From NCBI RefSeq assembly GCF_030065535.1, contig NZ_JASJND010000004.1:186001-250000 (forward strand): 64,000 bases of DNA. The letters run 5' to 3'. Both the position numbers and the translations under genes were made by a program. The DNA is from Microbacterium dauci (lineage in GTDB: Bacteria; Actinomycetota; Actinomycetes; Actinomycetales; Microbacteriaceae). Shown piece by piece: positions 18,051 to 25,855 of the stretch (positions are counted from its first letter, which is position 1; each line of letters starts with the position of its first letter). Below the pieces are notes generated by a model. It searched no databases and was not told the DNA's origin. It saw nothing but the letters and a program-made list of their open reading frames with translations.

Positions 18051-20087
18051 GTGACTCCTGAAAGTCGCGACCCCGAACCGGCCGCCACGCCCATCGCCAA
18101 ACGCATCCTGATCGGCGATCCCCTCACCTCCGAGGAGCTCGACGAGCAGCTGCTTCCCAAGAAGCGCGCCCTGCCGATCTTCGCGTCCGACGCACTGTCC
18201 TCGGTGGCGTACGCACCGCAGGAACTGCTGATGATCCTGATGATCGGCGGCACCGCGTTCCTCGCGTTCGCGCCACCGATCGCTCTCGCCGTCGTCGTCC
18301 TGCTGACGGTCGTCGTGCTCAGCTACCGGCAGCTCATCAAGGCCTACCCGTCGGGCGGCGGCGACTACGAGGTCGCGCGCGTGAACCTCGGCGAGAAGGC
18401 CGGCGTCGTCGTGGGTTCGGCGCTCCTCGTCGACTACGTCCTGACGGTCGCAGTGTCGGTCTCGTCGGGCGTCGACAACATCATCTCCGCGCTGCCGTTT
18501 CTCGACCCGTGGCGCGTGGAGCTCGCGATCGGCTTCGTCATCCTCCTCGTCATCGTGAATCTCCGCGGTGTGCGCGAGGCCTCGCAGGCGTTCGCGATCC
18601 CGACGTACGTCTTCATCGGTTCGGTCGCGCTCATGATCGTCACCGGCCTCATCCGCTGGGCACTCGGCGACCCGCCCGTCGCGTCGAGTGCGGAGTTCGC
18701 GGTCGAAGCCGAGAACCTCTCGCAGGTCGCGGTGCTGCTGCTGCTTCTGCGCGCCTTCTCGAGCGGATGCTCCGCACTCACCGGCGTCGAAGCGGTGAGC
18801 AACGGCGTGCCCGCGTTCCGCGCGCCGAAGGTGCGCAACGCCCAGGCGACCCTCGTACTGATGGGCACGATCGCCGTCATGCTCTTCGCCGGACTCACGG
18901 CACTCGCCCTCGTCGCGGGCGTCCACTACGCCGAGGACCCGTGCCACCTCGTCGGCTTCGACTGCACCTCGGGCCCGCAGCCGAGCCTCATGGCCCAGGT
19001 CGCGGCCGCCACCTTCGGCGGCACGTCACCGTTGTTCTACCTCGTGCAGGCGGCGACGGCGTGCGTGCTGCTGCTCGCGGCGAACACCGCGTTCAACGGC
19101 TTCCCGCTGCTCGGGGCCGTGCTCGCCCGCGACGGTTACGCACCGAAGGCGCTGAACTCGCGCGGCGACCGCCTCGTCTTCTCGAACGGGATGGTGATCC
19201 TCGGCGCCGCCGCGATCGCGGTCCTCGTGATCTTCCAGGCCGATCTCACGACGCTGATCCAGCTGTACATCATCGGCGTCTTCGTGTCGTTCTCGCTCGG
19301 GCAGCTGGGCATGGTGCGGCACTGGCGGCGCGAGATCCGCTTCTGCCGGACGGATGCCGCCGCCAAACGCGCGGCATCCACTGGCCTCATCATCAACGGG
19401 GTCGGTGCCGCGTTCACCGTGACGGTGCTGCTCATCGTCACCGTGACGAAGTTCACCCACGGCGCATGGCTCGTGTTCCTGCTGATCCCGTTGCTGTCGT
19501 TCCTGATGATCGGCGTGAACCGGTACTACCGCGACGTCGAGCACGAGATCGCGATGGATGACACGGTGCGCTACGGCGCGACCGGCGACCTCGCGATCGT
19601 CCTCGTCGGCAGGCTGCAGAAGCCCGTCGCGAAGGCGATCGACTACGCGCTCGCGGCGAAGCACGACAAGACGCTCGCCGTGCACGTCGCGGTCACGAAC
19701 GACGACATCGCTGAACTGCAGGCCGACTGGGAGGTGCACGAGGTGCCGGTGCCCCTCGTGGTCATCGACTCGCCGTACCGCCACTACGCGGCACCCCTCA
19801 TCGGCTTCATCCAGAAGTACCGCGAGAAGCACGGTCCGGCCGTGGTGACGGTCTACCTGCCGCAGTACATCGTCGGCCACTGGTGGGAGGCGCCGCTGCA
19901 CAACCGGCGGGCGAAGCGCATCGCGCACCAGCTGATGCTCGTGCACGGCGTGACCGTGACGCTCGTTCCGTGGCTGCTCGACTCGTCGGAGATCATCTAC
20001 GGGCGACGGTCACGCCCGCTGCCGGGTGACGACCGCGGTGGCCGCCAGCAGCCCCACTTCGGGCTGGTGGAGCACGCCGAGAACTGA
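18051..20087 (+). CDS. KimA-type potassium/proton symporter (APC superfamily)
   Basis: A 678-residue transporter whose sequence follows Bacillus KimA (YdaO) closely: ALPIFASDALSSVAY, YPSGGGDYEVARVNLGEK, LLVDYVLTVAVSVSSG, AFSSGCSALTGVEAVSN, GDRLVFSNGMVILG. About twelve membrane segments fill residues ~45-490, and a ~170-residue cytoplasmic domain with LAVHVAVTNDDIAELQADWEVHEV follows, as in KimA, where it binds c-di-AMP. It should import K+ at low concentration; annotation as an amino acid permease would be superfamily-level only. The GTG at 18051 follows TAATGT by eight bases; an in-frame ATG at 18039 is possible. No ydaO riboswitch fits the short upstream region. Confidence 0.85.
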   Translation: MTPESRDPEPAATPIAKRILIGDPLTSEELDEQLLPKKRALPIFASDALSSVAYAPQELLMILMIGGTAFLAFAPPIALAVVVLLTVVVLSYRQLIKAYPSGGGDYEVARVNLGEKAGVVVGSALLVDYVLTVAVSVSSGVDNIISALPFLDPWRVELAIGFVILLVIVNLRGVREASQAFAIPTYVFIGSVALMIVTGLIRWALGDPPVASSAEFAVEAENLSQVAVLLLLLRAFSSGCSALTGVEAVSNGVPAFRAPKVRNAQATLVLMGTIAVMLFAGLTALALVAGVHYAEDPCHLVGFDCTSGPQPSLMAQVAAATFGGTSPLFYLVQAATACVLLLAANTAFNGFPLLGAVLARDGYAPKALNSRGDRLVFSNGMVILGAAAIAVLVIFQADLTTLIQLYIIGVFVSFSLGQLGMVRHWRREIRFCRTDAAAKRAASTGLIINGVGAAFTVTVLLIVTVTKFTHGAWLVFLLIPLLSFLMIGVNRYYRDVEHEIAMDDTVRYGATGDLAIVLVGRLQKPVAKAIDYALAAKHDKTLAVHVAVTNDDIAELQADWEVHEVPVPLVVIDSPYRHYAAPLIGFIQKYREKHGPAVVTVYLPQYIVGHWWEAPLHNRRAKRIAHQLMLVHGVTVTLVPWLLDSSEIIYGRRSRPLPGDDRGGRQQPHFGLVEHAEN

Positions 20088-20092
20088 CCCAC

Positions 20093-20158
20093 TCCGTTTA
20101 CGCACGGTTTCGGGTGCTTCGGCAGGTCGCGTAACACCGGAAACCGTGCGTAAACGGA
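20093..20158. repeat. Dispersed palindromic repeat, copy 1
   Basis: A perfect 19-bp inverted repeat, TCCGTTTACGCACGGTTTC (20093-20111) against 20140-20158, extends to 24 bp with one mismatch. It sits between convergent genes and shares its arms with the elements at 25739 and 49190. Confidence 0.85.
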
Positions 20159-20162
20159 CAAG

Positions 20163-21104
20163 TCAAGCGAGGAGCAGCTCCTCGCGGCGCTCGATGAGCC
20201 AGCCGCGGCGTTCGATAAGGCCGTCGTGGCGGCCCACCAGGTCGGCGTCGAGGAGCGCGAGGCGTTCGCCCAGGAGGTTGGCCTCGTGGGCGGCATTCGC
20301 GATCCGCTCACGCACCATCCAGTCGCTGAAGATGTTGTCGAACAGCACGTCGAAAACGGCGAGCGAGTCGGAGATCTGCACGGCCTCAACCGGTGCCGCG
20401 CCGAGGTCGGCGAGCTCGGTCGCGAGGTGCTCGAGCGAGCGGTTGACGGCGGCGAAGGCCTGGGCCGACCTCGAGATGCGGTCGTGCTTCATGAGGTCGG
20501 CGATCATCCCGCCACCGAAGAAGGTGTCGTACGTCGACCAGCCGCCCGCCGAGTCGAGCGCCTGCTGCGCCAGGCCCAGCGCCTGCTGCGTCACCGCGAG
20601 CGCGAGCTGCGCCTCGGAGATCTCGATGCCCTCGCCGGCGAGCGCGCCGAGCTGCGTGTCGATCGCGATGAGTTCCTCGGATGCCGCGCTCCCGCCGCCG
20701 CGCACCTGCTCGGCTCGCGCGGCGAGCGCCGCTGCGAACGCGGCATCCACGTCACCGAGATCCACGATCGCGGCGGTGAGCCGGTCGAGGTCGTGCTGGG
20801 CTGCGGCGAGTCGTTCCTGACCGCCGGCGGCGGCCTGCTGGGCCGCGAGATGCTCGGCGCGCTCGACCGCGAGGCGGTCGTCGAGGTCGCCGCGCAGGCT
20901 CGCCCAGAGCTGCGCGGGCGAGAGCCGCTCGAGCTTCGCGACGTCGGTGGCCTCGCCCTGGACGCGCTGCTGCAGGTCGGCAGCTTCACGCTCGCGGCGG
21001 GCGACGAGCTCGCCGGCTGCGGCGGCCTGCACCGTCAGCTGGTCGCGGCGGGTGCGGGCGGCGGCGGCATCGCGGAGGGCGTCGGACGGTGTCTGGGCTC
21101 TCAT
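20163..21104 (-). CDS. Coiled-coil protein of unknown function
   Basis: A 313-residue soluble protein with no recognised domain. Residues ~10-170 have long heptad-like Ala/Leu/Glu/Arg stretches (AAGELVARREREAADLQQRV, AAAGGQERLAAAQHDLDRLT) predicted to form coiled coils. A more ordered part follows (GGWSTYDTFFGGGMIADLMK, SLAVFDVLFDNIFSDWMV), and the C-terminus is again helical and charged. Similar coiled-coil proteins in actinobacteria are uncharacterised. The start could also be three codons upstream, at 21113. Confidence 0.7.
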   Translation of the reverse strand: MRAQTPSDALRDAAAARTRRDQLTVQAAAAGELVARREREAADLQQRVQGEATDVAKLERLSPAQLWASLRGDLDDRLAVERAEHLAAQQAAAGGQERLAAAQHDLDRLTAAIVDLGDVDAAFAAALAARAEQVRGGGSAASEELIAIDTQLGALAGEGIEISEAQLALAVTQQALGLAQQALDSAGGWSTYDTFFGGGMIADLMKHDRISRSAQAFAAVNRSLEHLATELADLGAAPVEAVQISDSLAVFDVLFDNIFSDWMVRERIANAAHEANLLGERLALLDADLVGRHDGLIERRGWLIERREELLLA

Positions 21105-21187
21105 GAGGACCATCGTGTCAGGTCGCCGCGATAACGATCCCGTCGCAACGGCGCGACCGTGGCACTCGCCCTGTCAGACTTCCGCGT

Positions 21188-21931
21188 ATGGGGGAACGTC
21201 CGAAAGCGCTGCTGCCCGTCTTGATCGTCGCGGGGGTGCTCGCGGTGGCCGCAGTCGTCGTGATGGTGGTGCTGCTGACGCGGCCAGGTGAGCCTGCTGC
21301 GTCGCCGTCAGAACCGACGTCACCCAGCGTGACGCCGTCAGCGGCACCGAACCCTCCGCCGACGCCGAGCCCCACGCCGACGGTCGCGCCCGCAGCGAGC
21401 GAGGTCGCGATGGCGGCGACCGGCTTCACCCTCGTCGGCGACGACGGGTCGGACCTGTTCACCTACCGGTGGCACGATGATGCGGCATCCGCCGTCGACG
21501 CACTGACCGACGCATTCGGCTCGGCTCCGGAGGAGTCAGTCCTCGAGGGCGACGGGACGCATTTCCCCGACTACACGTCGTACCGATGGGGCGGGTTCGA
21601 GCTCCGCGACATGGTGGAGACCGAAGACGGCAAGCCGCGCGCGGAGTATGTTCAGCCGTCTTACGCCGTCATCACCGCCGAGCGCGAGAACGGGGTAGCG
21701 CTCGTGGCCGAGTTCAATCTCGTGATCGGGTCGAGCATCGAAGAGGTCCGCGCCCTTGAGCCCGACTCGGAGTTCGAGCGTAGTGACGGGACGGTCCGCC
21801 TCTTCCTCGAGTCGGAGCGCAATGGTTTCAGCGCGCCCGAAGTCGTCAACGGGGAGTACGCGCTGGCGATCGGCGCCGAGGAAGACGGCGCGGTCTACGA
21901 GATCATCTATCTGCCGTACTCCGAACTCTGA
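21188..21931 (+). CDS. Membrane-anchored protein of unknown function (paralog of 17210-17977)
   Basis: A 247-residue protein laid out like the gene at 17210: one N-terminal membrane helix (~8-31), a Pro/Ser/Thr-rich linker (~32-68), and an exported domain with ALTDAFGSAPEESVLEGDG, WGGFELRDMVE, EFNLVIGSSIEEVRALEP and SDGTVRLFLES. These align in order with its paralog. CAGACT lies seven bases before the ATG and may be a weak -10. Function unknown. Confidence 0.78.
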   Translation: MGERPKALLPVLIVAGVLAVAAVVVMVVLLTRPGEPAASPSEPTSPSVTPSAAPNPPPTPSPTPTVAPAASEVAMAATGFTLVGDDGSDLFTYRWHDDAASAVDALTDAFGSAPEESVLEGDGTHFPDYTSYRWGGFELRDMVETEDGKPRAEYVQPSYAVITAERENGVALVAEFNLVIGSSIEEVRALEPDSEFERSDGTVRLFLESERNGFSAPEVVNGEYALAIGAEEDGAVYEIIYLPYSEL

Positions 21932-21986
21932 CGACGGCCGCTGCCGCAGCCCCGGTCACGACCGACCCGGCCCGCCTGCACCGGCG

Positions 21987-21992
21987 TAGCCT
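21987..21992 (+). promoter_or_regulatory. -10 hexamer for sufS
   Basis: TAGCCT ends six bases before the sufS GTG at 21999. Confidence 0.45.
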
Positions 21993-21998
21993 AGAGGG

Positions 21999-23318
21999 GT
22001 GAGTCTTCCCGCCCTGCCCGACACCGCGAGGTCCGCGACGATGACGCCTGCGACGCTCGACGCCGCGGCGCTGCGTGCGGACTTCCCGATCCTGCAGCAG
22101 CAGGTGAACGGGCATCCGCTCGTGTACCTCGACTCCGGCGCGACGAGTCAGCGGCCCCGTCAGGTACTGCAGGCGGAATACGACTTCCTCACCGGCGCGA
22201 ACGCGGCCGTCCACCGCGGCGCGCACACCCTCGCCGCAGAGGCGACCGACCACTTCGAAGACGCGCGCGCGGTCGTCGCCGGCTTCGTCGGCGCCCGCCC
22301 GGAACAACTCGTCTGGATCAGCGGCGCGACCCTCGGGATCAACCTCGTCGCGTACGCGATCGGCAACGCGACGGCGGGGCGGGGAGCCCCGGCATCCGCT
22401 CGGTTCGCCCTCGCGCCCGGCGACGAGATCGTGACCACCGAGATCGAGCACCACGCGAACCTCATTCCCTGGCAGGAGCTCGCCGCCCGTACCGGCGCGG
22501 TGCTCCGCCACATCCCGGCACACGACGACGGCACGCTGGACATGGATGCCGCGGCCGAGGTCATCAGCGAGCGCACGCGCATCGTCGCGTTCACGCACGT
22601 CTCGAACGTGCTCGGCATCATCAACCCTGTCGAGGATCTCGTCGCCCTCGCGCAGCGGGTCGGCGCCCTCACCGTGCTGGACGCCTGCCAGTCGGCACCG
22701 CATCTGCGGCTCGACCTGCCCGCGCTCGGCGTCGACCTCGCGGTGTTCAGCGGCCACAAGATGCTCGGCCCCTACGGCGTCGGCGGCCTGTATGGGCGCA
22801 GCGACGTGCTCGAGACCCTGCCGCCGTTCCTCACCGGCGGGTCGATGATCACGACCGTGACGCTCGACGAGGCCGGCTACCTCCCGCCGCCGCAGCGGTT
22901 CGAGGCCGGCACCCAGCCGATCGGCCCCGCCGTCGGTCTCGCCGCCGCGGTGACGTACATCCAGGACGCCGGCATCGACGCGATCCACGCGCACGAGGCA
23001 CGCCTCGCCGCGCGCATGCGCGAAGGGCTCGTGCAGATCCCCGGCATCCGCCTCCTCGGCGACGCACCGGGGGCGGAGCGTGTGGGCCTGTGGTCGTTCG
23101 ACGTCGACGGCGTGCACGCACACGACGCCGGGCAGTTCCTCGACGCGCAGGGCATCGCCGTCCGCGTCGGCCATCACTGCGCAGCTCCCCTGCACCGCCG
23201 CTTCGGCATCACCGCGTCGGTGCGCGCCTCGCTCGCGCTCTACAACACCGAGGACGACGTCGATGCGTTGCTCGACGCGGTCAGCGGCATCCGTCCCTAC
23301 TTCGGAGTGAACGCATGA
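21999..23318 (+). CDS. sufS: Cysteine desulfurase, SufS type
   Basis: SufS takes sulfur from cysteine for iron-sulfur cluster assembly. The 439-residue protein has the PLP Lys254 in FSGHKMLGPYGVG, the persulfide Cys394 in RVGHHCAAPLHRRFG, and TEIEHHANLIPWQ and THVSNVLGIINP typical of group II desulfurases. The GTG at 21999 follows TAGCCT by six bases; an internal ATG at codon 15 is an alternative. It overlaps sufU by ATGA. Only sufS and sufU are present here. Confidence 0.94.
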   Translation: MSLPALPDTARSATMTPATLDAAALRADFPILQQQVNGHPLVYLDSGATSQRPRQVLQAEYDFLTGANAAVHRGAHTLAAEATDHFEDARAVVAGFVGARPEQLVWISGATLGINLVAYAIGNATAGRGAPASARFALAPGDEIVTTEIEHHANLIPWQELAARTGAVLRHIPAHDDGTLDMDAAAEVISERTRIVAFTHVSNVLGIINPVEDLVALAQRVGALTVLDACQSAPHLRLDLPALGVDLAVFSGHKMLGPYGVGGLYGRSDVLETLPPFLTGGSMITTVTLDEAGYLPPPQRFEAGTQPIGPAVGLAAAVTYIQDAGIDAIHAHEARLAARMREGLVQIPGIRLLGDAPGAERVGLWSFDVDGVHAHDAGQFLDAQGIAVRVGHHCAAPLHRRFGITASVRASLALYNTEDDVDALLDAVSGIRPYFGVNA

Positions 23319-23776
23319 ACGGTCTCGACTCGCTCTACCAGGAGCTCATCCTCGACCACTCGAAGCATCCGCGCGGCAGCGGGCTCGGGCCCGAAGAGGG
23401 GCGCACCGCGAGCTCGCACCAGCACAACCCGATGTGCGGCGACGACATCACGCTGCGCGCGCACGTCGACGACAGCGGCGAGCACCTTCTCGATGTGACC
23501 TGGGAGGGCTCGGGCTGCTCGATCTCGCAGGCGTCGGCCTCGATGCTGGCCGCCCTCGTCGAGGAGGACGGCGGTGAGACGGGCCTCGCCCGCGCCGACG
23601 TCGACCGGCTCATCGAGGGCTTCCGCGAGGCGCTGCGGTCGCGGGGCACGATCCCCCTCGACGAGGAGACGTACGCGGATGCCGCCGCACTCTCGGGCGT
23701 CTCGAAGTTCTCCGCCCGCGTGAAGTGCGCGATGCTCGCCTGGGTCGCCCTCGAGGACGCCCTCGCCCGCGCCTGA
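23315..23776 (+). CDS. sufU: SUF system sulfur-transfer protein SufU
   Basis: A 153-residue SufU/IscU-like protein. Cys41 and Asp43 in NPMCGDD, Cys68 in GSGCSISQAS and Cys138 in VKCAMLAW are the zinc or cluster ligands. The ~20-residue insert between the second and third Cys marks the Gram-positive SufU branch, which accepts persulfide sulfur from SufS. It overlaps sufS by four bases, which supports the partnership. Confidence 0.93.
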   Translation: MNGLDSLYQELILDHSKHPRGSGLGPEEGRTASSHQHNPMCGDDITLRAHVDDSGEHLLDVTWEGSGCSISQASASMLAALVEEDGGETGLARADVDRLIEGFREALRSRGTIPLDEETYADAAALSGVSKFSARVKCAMLAWVALEDALARA

Positions 23777-23820
23777 CCCGCGGTGCCGGCCGCCTGCCGC
23801 TCGCGCGCCCGTCGCGCGAC

Positions 23821-23867
23821 GCCGGCAGCGTTGCGGCATCCGTCCACACTGCCGGCGAGCGGATGCC
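23821..23867. terminator. Hairpin region between convergent genes
   Basis: Two competing stems are visible: GCCGGCAG (23821-23828) with 23849-23856, and GGCATCCG (23835-23842) with CGGATGCC (23860-23867). They lie between sufU and the minus-strand AHSA1 gene, so a bidirectional terminator is likely. Confidence 0.45.
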
Positions 23868-23873
23868 ACGGCG

Positions 23874-24854
23874 TCAAGTCGTCTGCAGCACCGTCTCCTC
23901 GAGCCGCGCGTACGAGGCTTCCATGCCGTCGGACATGCCGGTGGCGAGGATCATGTCGCGGGTCTCCTTGTCGGGGTACTCGATGAGAAGGGTGAGGAGG
24001 GTCGCGCCGTTCTCCTCGTAGAGCTGCAGGTCGTTGAGGGTCGAAGGCCCCTCCATCCCCGACATCTTCTCGGTCGTCACCGTGCGACGCGGCGCGTCTA
24101 CTAGCACGGCTTCGCCCTCGAAGCCGAAGGCGGTCTCGGGCTGACCCTCCTGCTCCCAGGCGTACCGGTACTGCGCGCCCACCTCGTTCGCGGGCTCCGC
24201 GGCGGTCATCACCCATCCGTCTGGGCCGAGCAGCCACTTCCGCAGCAGCTCGGACTCGTGATGCGCGCGCCAGACGAGCTCGCGTGAACCCTCCACGAGC
24301 CGGGTGATGCGGACGTGGGTGTCGTCGAGCAGCTCGACGACGGTCCCCTTGCCCTTCGAATACTCGCGGAGGTCGTGGAGCACCGCGTCGAGCTGCGACA
24401 TCGCGAGGCGCGACCCCTCGACGGCGCCCATGGCGACGACCTGCTCCAGCGCCTCCGCCGAGGTGAAGTACGTCACGTTCGACAGGCGCGAGCCTCCCGG
24501 GGTCTCGTCGAACGAGAACACCATCCGCATCGAGGGGAAGTCCGCGAGCGGCCGCCCATCGGCGTCGGCGAACGCGTCGATGACCTCGAAGCTGCGGCCC
24601 TCATCGATGGCGACGAACTCCCAGGTGCCGCGGGAGGTCTCACCCCGCGGGCTCGTCATGGCGTAGTGCGCATGCCCGCCGACGGTGAAGTCGAAGGCGG
24701 TGAAGGTGGCCGGCCATCCCGGGGGACCCCAGAAGCGCTCGAGCTGACGCGGCTGGGTGAAGGCGCGCCAGAGCCGGTCGACGGGGGCGTCGAGATCGGC
24801 GGTGAGGGTCATGGTGAGCGCCTCGGGGTCGGTGGTGATGTCGGTGACGGGCAT
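23874..24854 (-). CDS. Double AHSA1/SRPBCC domain protein
   Basis: A 326-residue protein with two tandem AHSA1-type START-like domains. The first (~10-155) has DAPVDRLWRAFTQPRQLERFWGPPG; the second (~165-320) has HVRITRLVEGSRELVWRAH and LLRKWLLGPDGW. Each forms a hydrophobic cup that binds small ligands in other members. AAGGAG precedes the ATG. It lies 50 bases after the ArsR gene, a pairing that is very common in actinobacteria; the ligand is unknown. Confidence 0.88.
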   Translation of the reverse strand: MPVTDITTDPEALTMTLTADLDAPVDRLWRAFTQPRQLERFWGPPGWPATFTAFDFTVGGHAHYAMTSPRGETSRGTWEFVAIDEGRSFEVIDAFADADGRPLADFPSMRMVFSFDETPGGSRLSNVTYFTSAEALEQVVAMGAVEGSRLAMSQLDAVLHDLREYSKGKGTVVELLDDTHVRITRLVEGSRELVWRAHHESELLRKWLLGPDGWVMTAAEPANEVGAQYRYAWEQEGQPETAFGFEGEAVLVDAPRRTVTTEKMSGMEGPSTLNDLQLYEENGATLLTLLIEYPDKETRDMILATGMSDGMEASYARLEETVLQTT

Positions 24855-24904
24855 GTCCTTCTCCTTCGTCGGATGGATGCTGCGTGGTCTGCGGTCGGAT
24901 GTGT

Positions 24905-25267
24905 TCAGGTGTGGTCGTCGGGTTCGGCGAGCAGGGCGTCGAGGCGGTCGATGCGTGCGCGCCAGAGTTCCTCGTAGCGGGCGAGCAGCGCCTTCGCGCG
25001 GGCGATCATGGCCGGGTCCGCCCGGACGAGTCGCTCGCGCCCCTCGGCGCGCTTGATGATGAGGGAGGCCGCTTCGAGCACGGCGACGTGCTTCTGCACT
25101 GCCGCGAACGACATGTCGTACTCGGCCGCGAGGGTCGAGACGGACTGCTCGCGCTCGATCGTGCGGCGCAGGATGTCGCGCCGCGTGGCGGTCGCGAGGG
25201 CGTGGAACACCCGGTCGATCTGCTCATCGGTCAGCTCGCTCTGCTGGGGCATCTTTTCTACAACCAT
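24905..25267 (-). CDS. ArsR-family regulator
   Basis: A 120-residue winged-helix repressor (VFHALATATRRDILRRTIE, SVSTLAAEYDMSFAAVQKHVAVLEAASLI) of the kind paired with AHSA1 proteins. It lacks Cys metal-site motifs. The ATG at 25267 lies inside an inverted repeat, which suggests a leaderless autoregulated gene; the ATG at 25252, after AGAAAAG, is an alternative start. Co-transcribed with the gene downstream. Confidence 0.9.
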   Translation of the reverse strand: MVVEKMPQQSELTDEQIDRVFHALATATRRDILRRTIEREQSVSTLAAEYDMSFAAVQKHVAVLEAASLIIKRAEGRERLVRADPAMIARAKALLARYEELWRARIDRLDALLAEPDDHT

Positions 25268-25304
25268 TTGGTTGTACGTTAGATTCGGACGTGACGCGCG
25301 TCAA
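25259..25304 (-). promoter_or_regulatory. Promoter and operator of the ArsR-AHSA1 operon
   Basis: On the minus strand TTGACG (25304-25299), a 17-base spacer and TAACGT (25281-25276) form a good promoter. TACAACCA-TT-TGGTTGTA (25259-25276) overlaps the transcription start and the start codon, fitting autorepression by the ArsR protein. Confidence 0.75.
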
Positions 25305-25365
25305 GACCTCTCTTCCCGAACGATCGCCGACGCTGCCTTGCTCGCGTCGAGCGGATGCCGCGAGC

Positions 25366-25713
25366 TCAGCCGAGCGCCGCACAGGCGACGCACCGCGTGG
25401 CCTGCGGACGCGCCTCGAGCCGGGCGGCCGGAATGGGGTTCCCGCAGTGCTCGCATACGCCGTACGTCCCCGCCTCGACGAGCGCGAGCGCCGCACGGAC
25501 GTCGTCGAGCTCCCGCGCGGTCGCCGAGCGGACCGCCGCGACCCGCTGCCACTCCCCCGACAGCGTCGACCCCTCAGGATCGTGCTCGTCGTCGGCCGTG
25601 GCATCCGCTCGGTCGGCCCTCAGCGATGCGTCGTCCGCGTCGAGCCGAGCGAGCAGCGCAGTCAGCTCTCGCTCGCGTTCCGCGAGCCGCGCGGCGGGGT
25701 CGTCTGCGGGCAC
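25366..25713 (-). CDS. DksA/TraR-type C4 zinc finger protein
   Basis: A 115-residue protein with a helical acidic N-terminus and a C-terminal zinc finger, CEHCGNPIP...CVAC (Cys87, 90, 108, 111), as in DksA/TraR proteins that bind RNA polymerase's secondary channel. The GTG at 25713 is preceded by TACGCT and a six-base gap; earlier in-frame starts would run through the palindromic repeat at 25739. Whether it acts with ppGpp is unknown. Confidence 0.85.
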   Translation of the reverse strand: MPADDPAARLAERERELTALLARLDADDASLRADRADATADDEHDPEGSTLSGEWQRVAAVRSATARELDDVRAALALVEAGTYGVCEHCGNPIPAARLEARPQATRCVACAALG

Positions 25714-25719
25714 GCCCCC

Positions 25720-25725
25720 AGCGTA
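25720..25725 (-). promoter_or_regulatory. -10 hexamer for the DksA-like gene
   Basis: TACGCT on the minus strand ends six bases before the GTG at 25713. Confidence 0.45.
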
Positions 25726-25738
25726 TGCGTCCCCTCCC

Positions 25739-25806
25739 GTCCGTTTACGCACGACTTCTGCGCTTTCGGGCGCCGCGATAACGCCGAAAGTCGTGCGTAT
25801 ACGGAC
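25739..25806. repeat. Dispersed palindromic repeat, copy 2
   Basis: The arms GTCCGTTTACGCACGACT (25739-25756) and 25789-25806 pair with one mismatch around a 32-base centre. Same family as 20093 and 49190, but here between divergently transcribed genes, which argues against a purely terminator role. Confidence 0.85.
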
Positions 25807-25842
25807 TGGGCAGAGGGATGCCGCGGCATGGGTGCGGGTGCT

Positions 25843-25848
25843 TAGGCT
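25843..25848 (+). promoter_or_regulatory. -10 hexamer for the amidohydrolase
   Basis: TAGGCT ends seven bases before the ATG at 25856. Confidence 0.45.
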
Positions 25849-25855
25849 GGAACGC

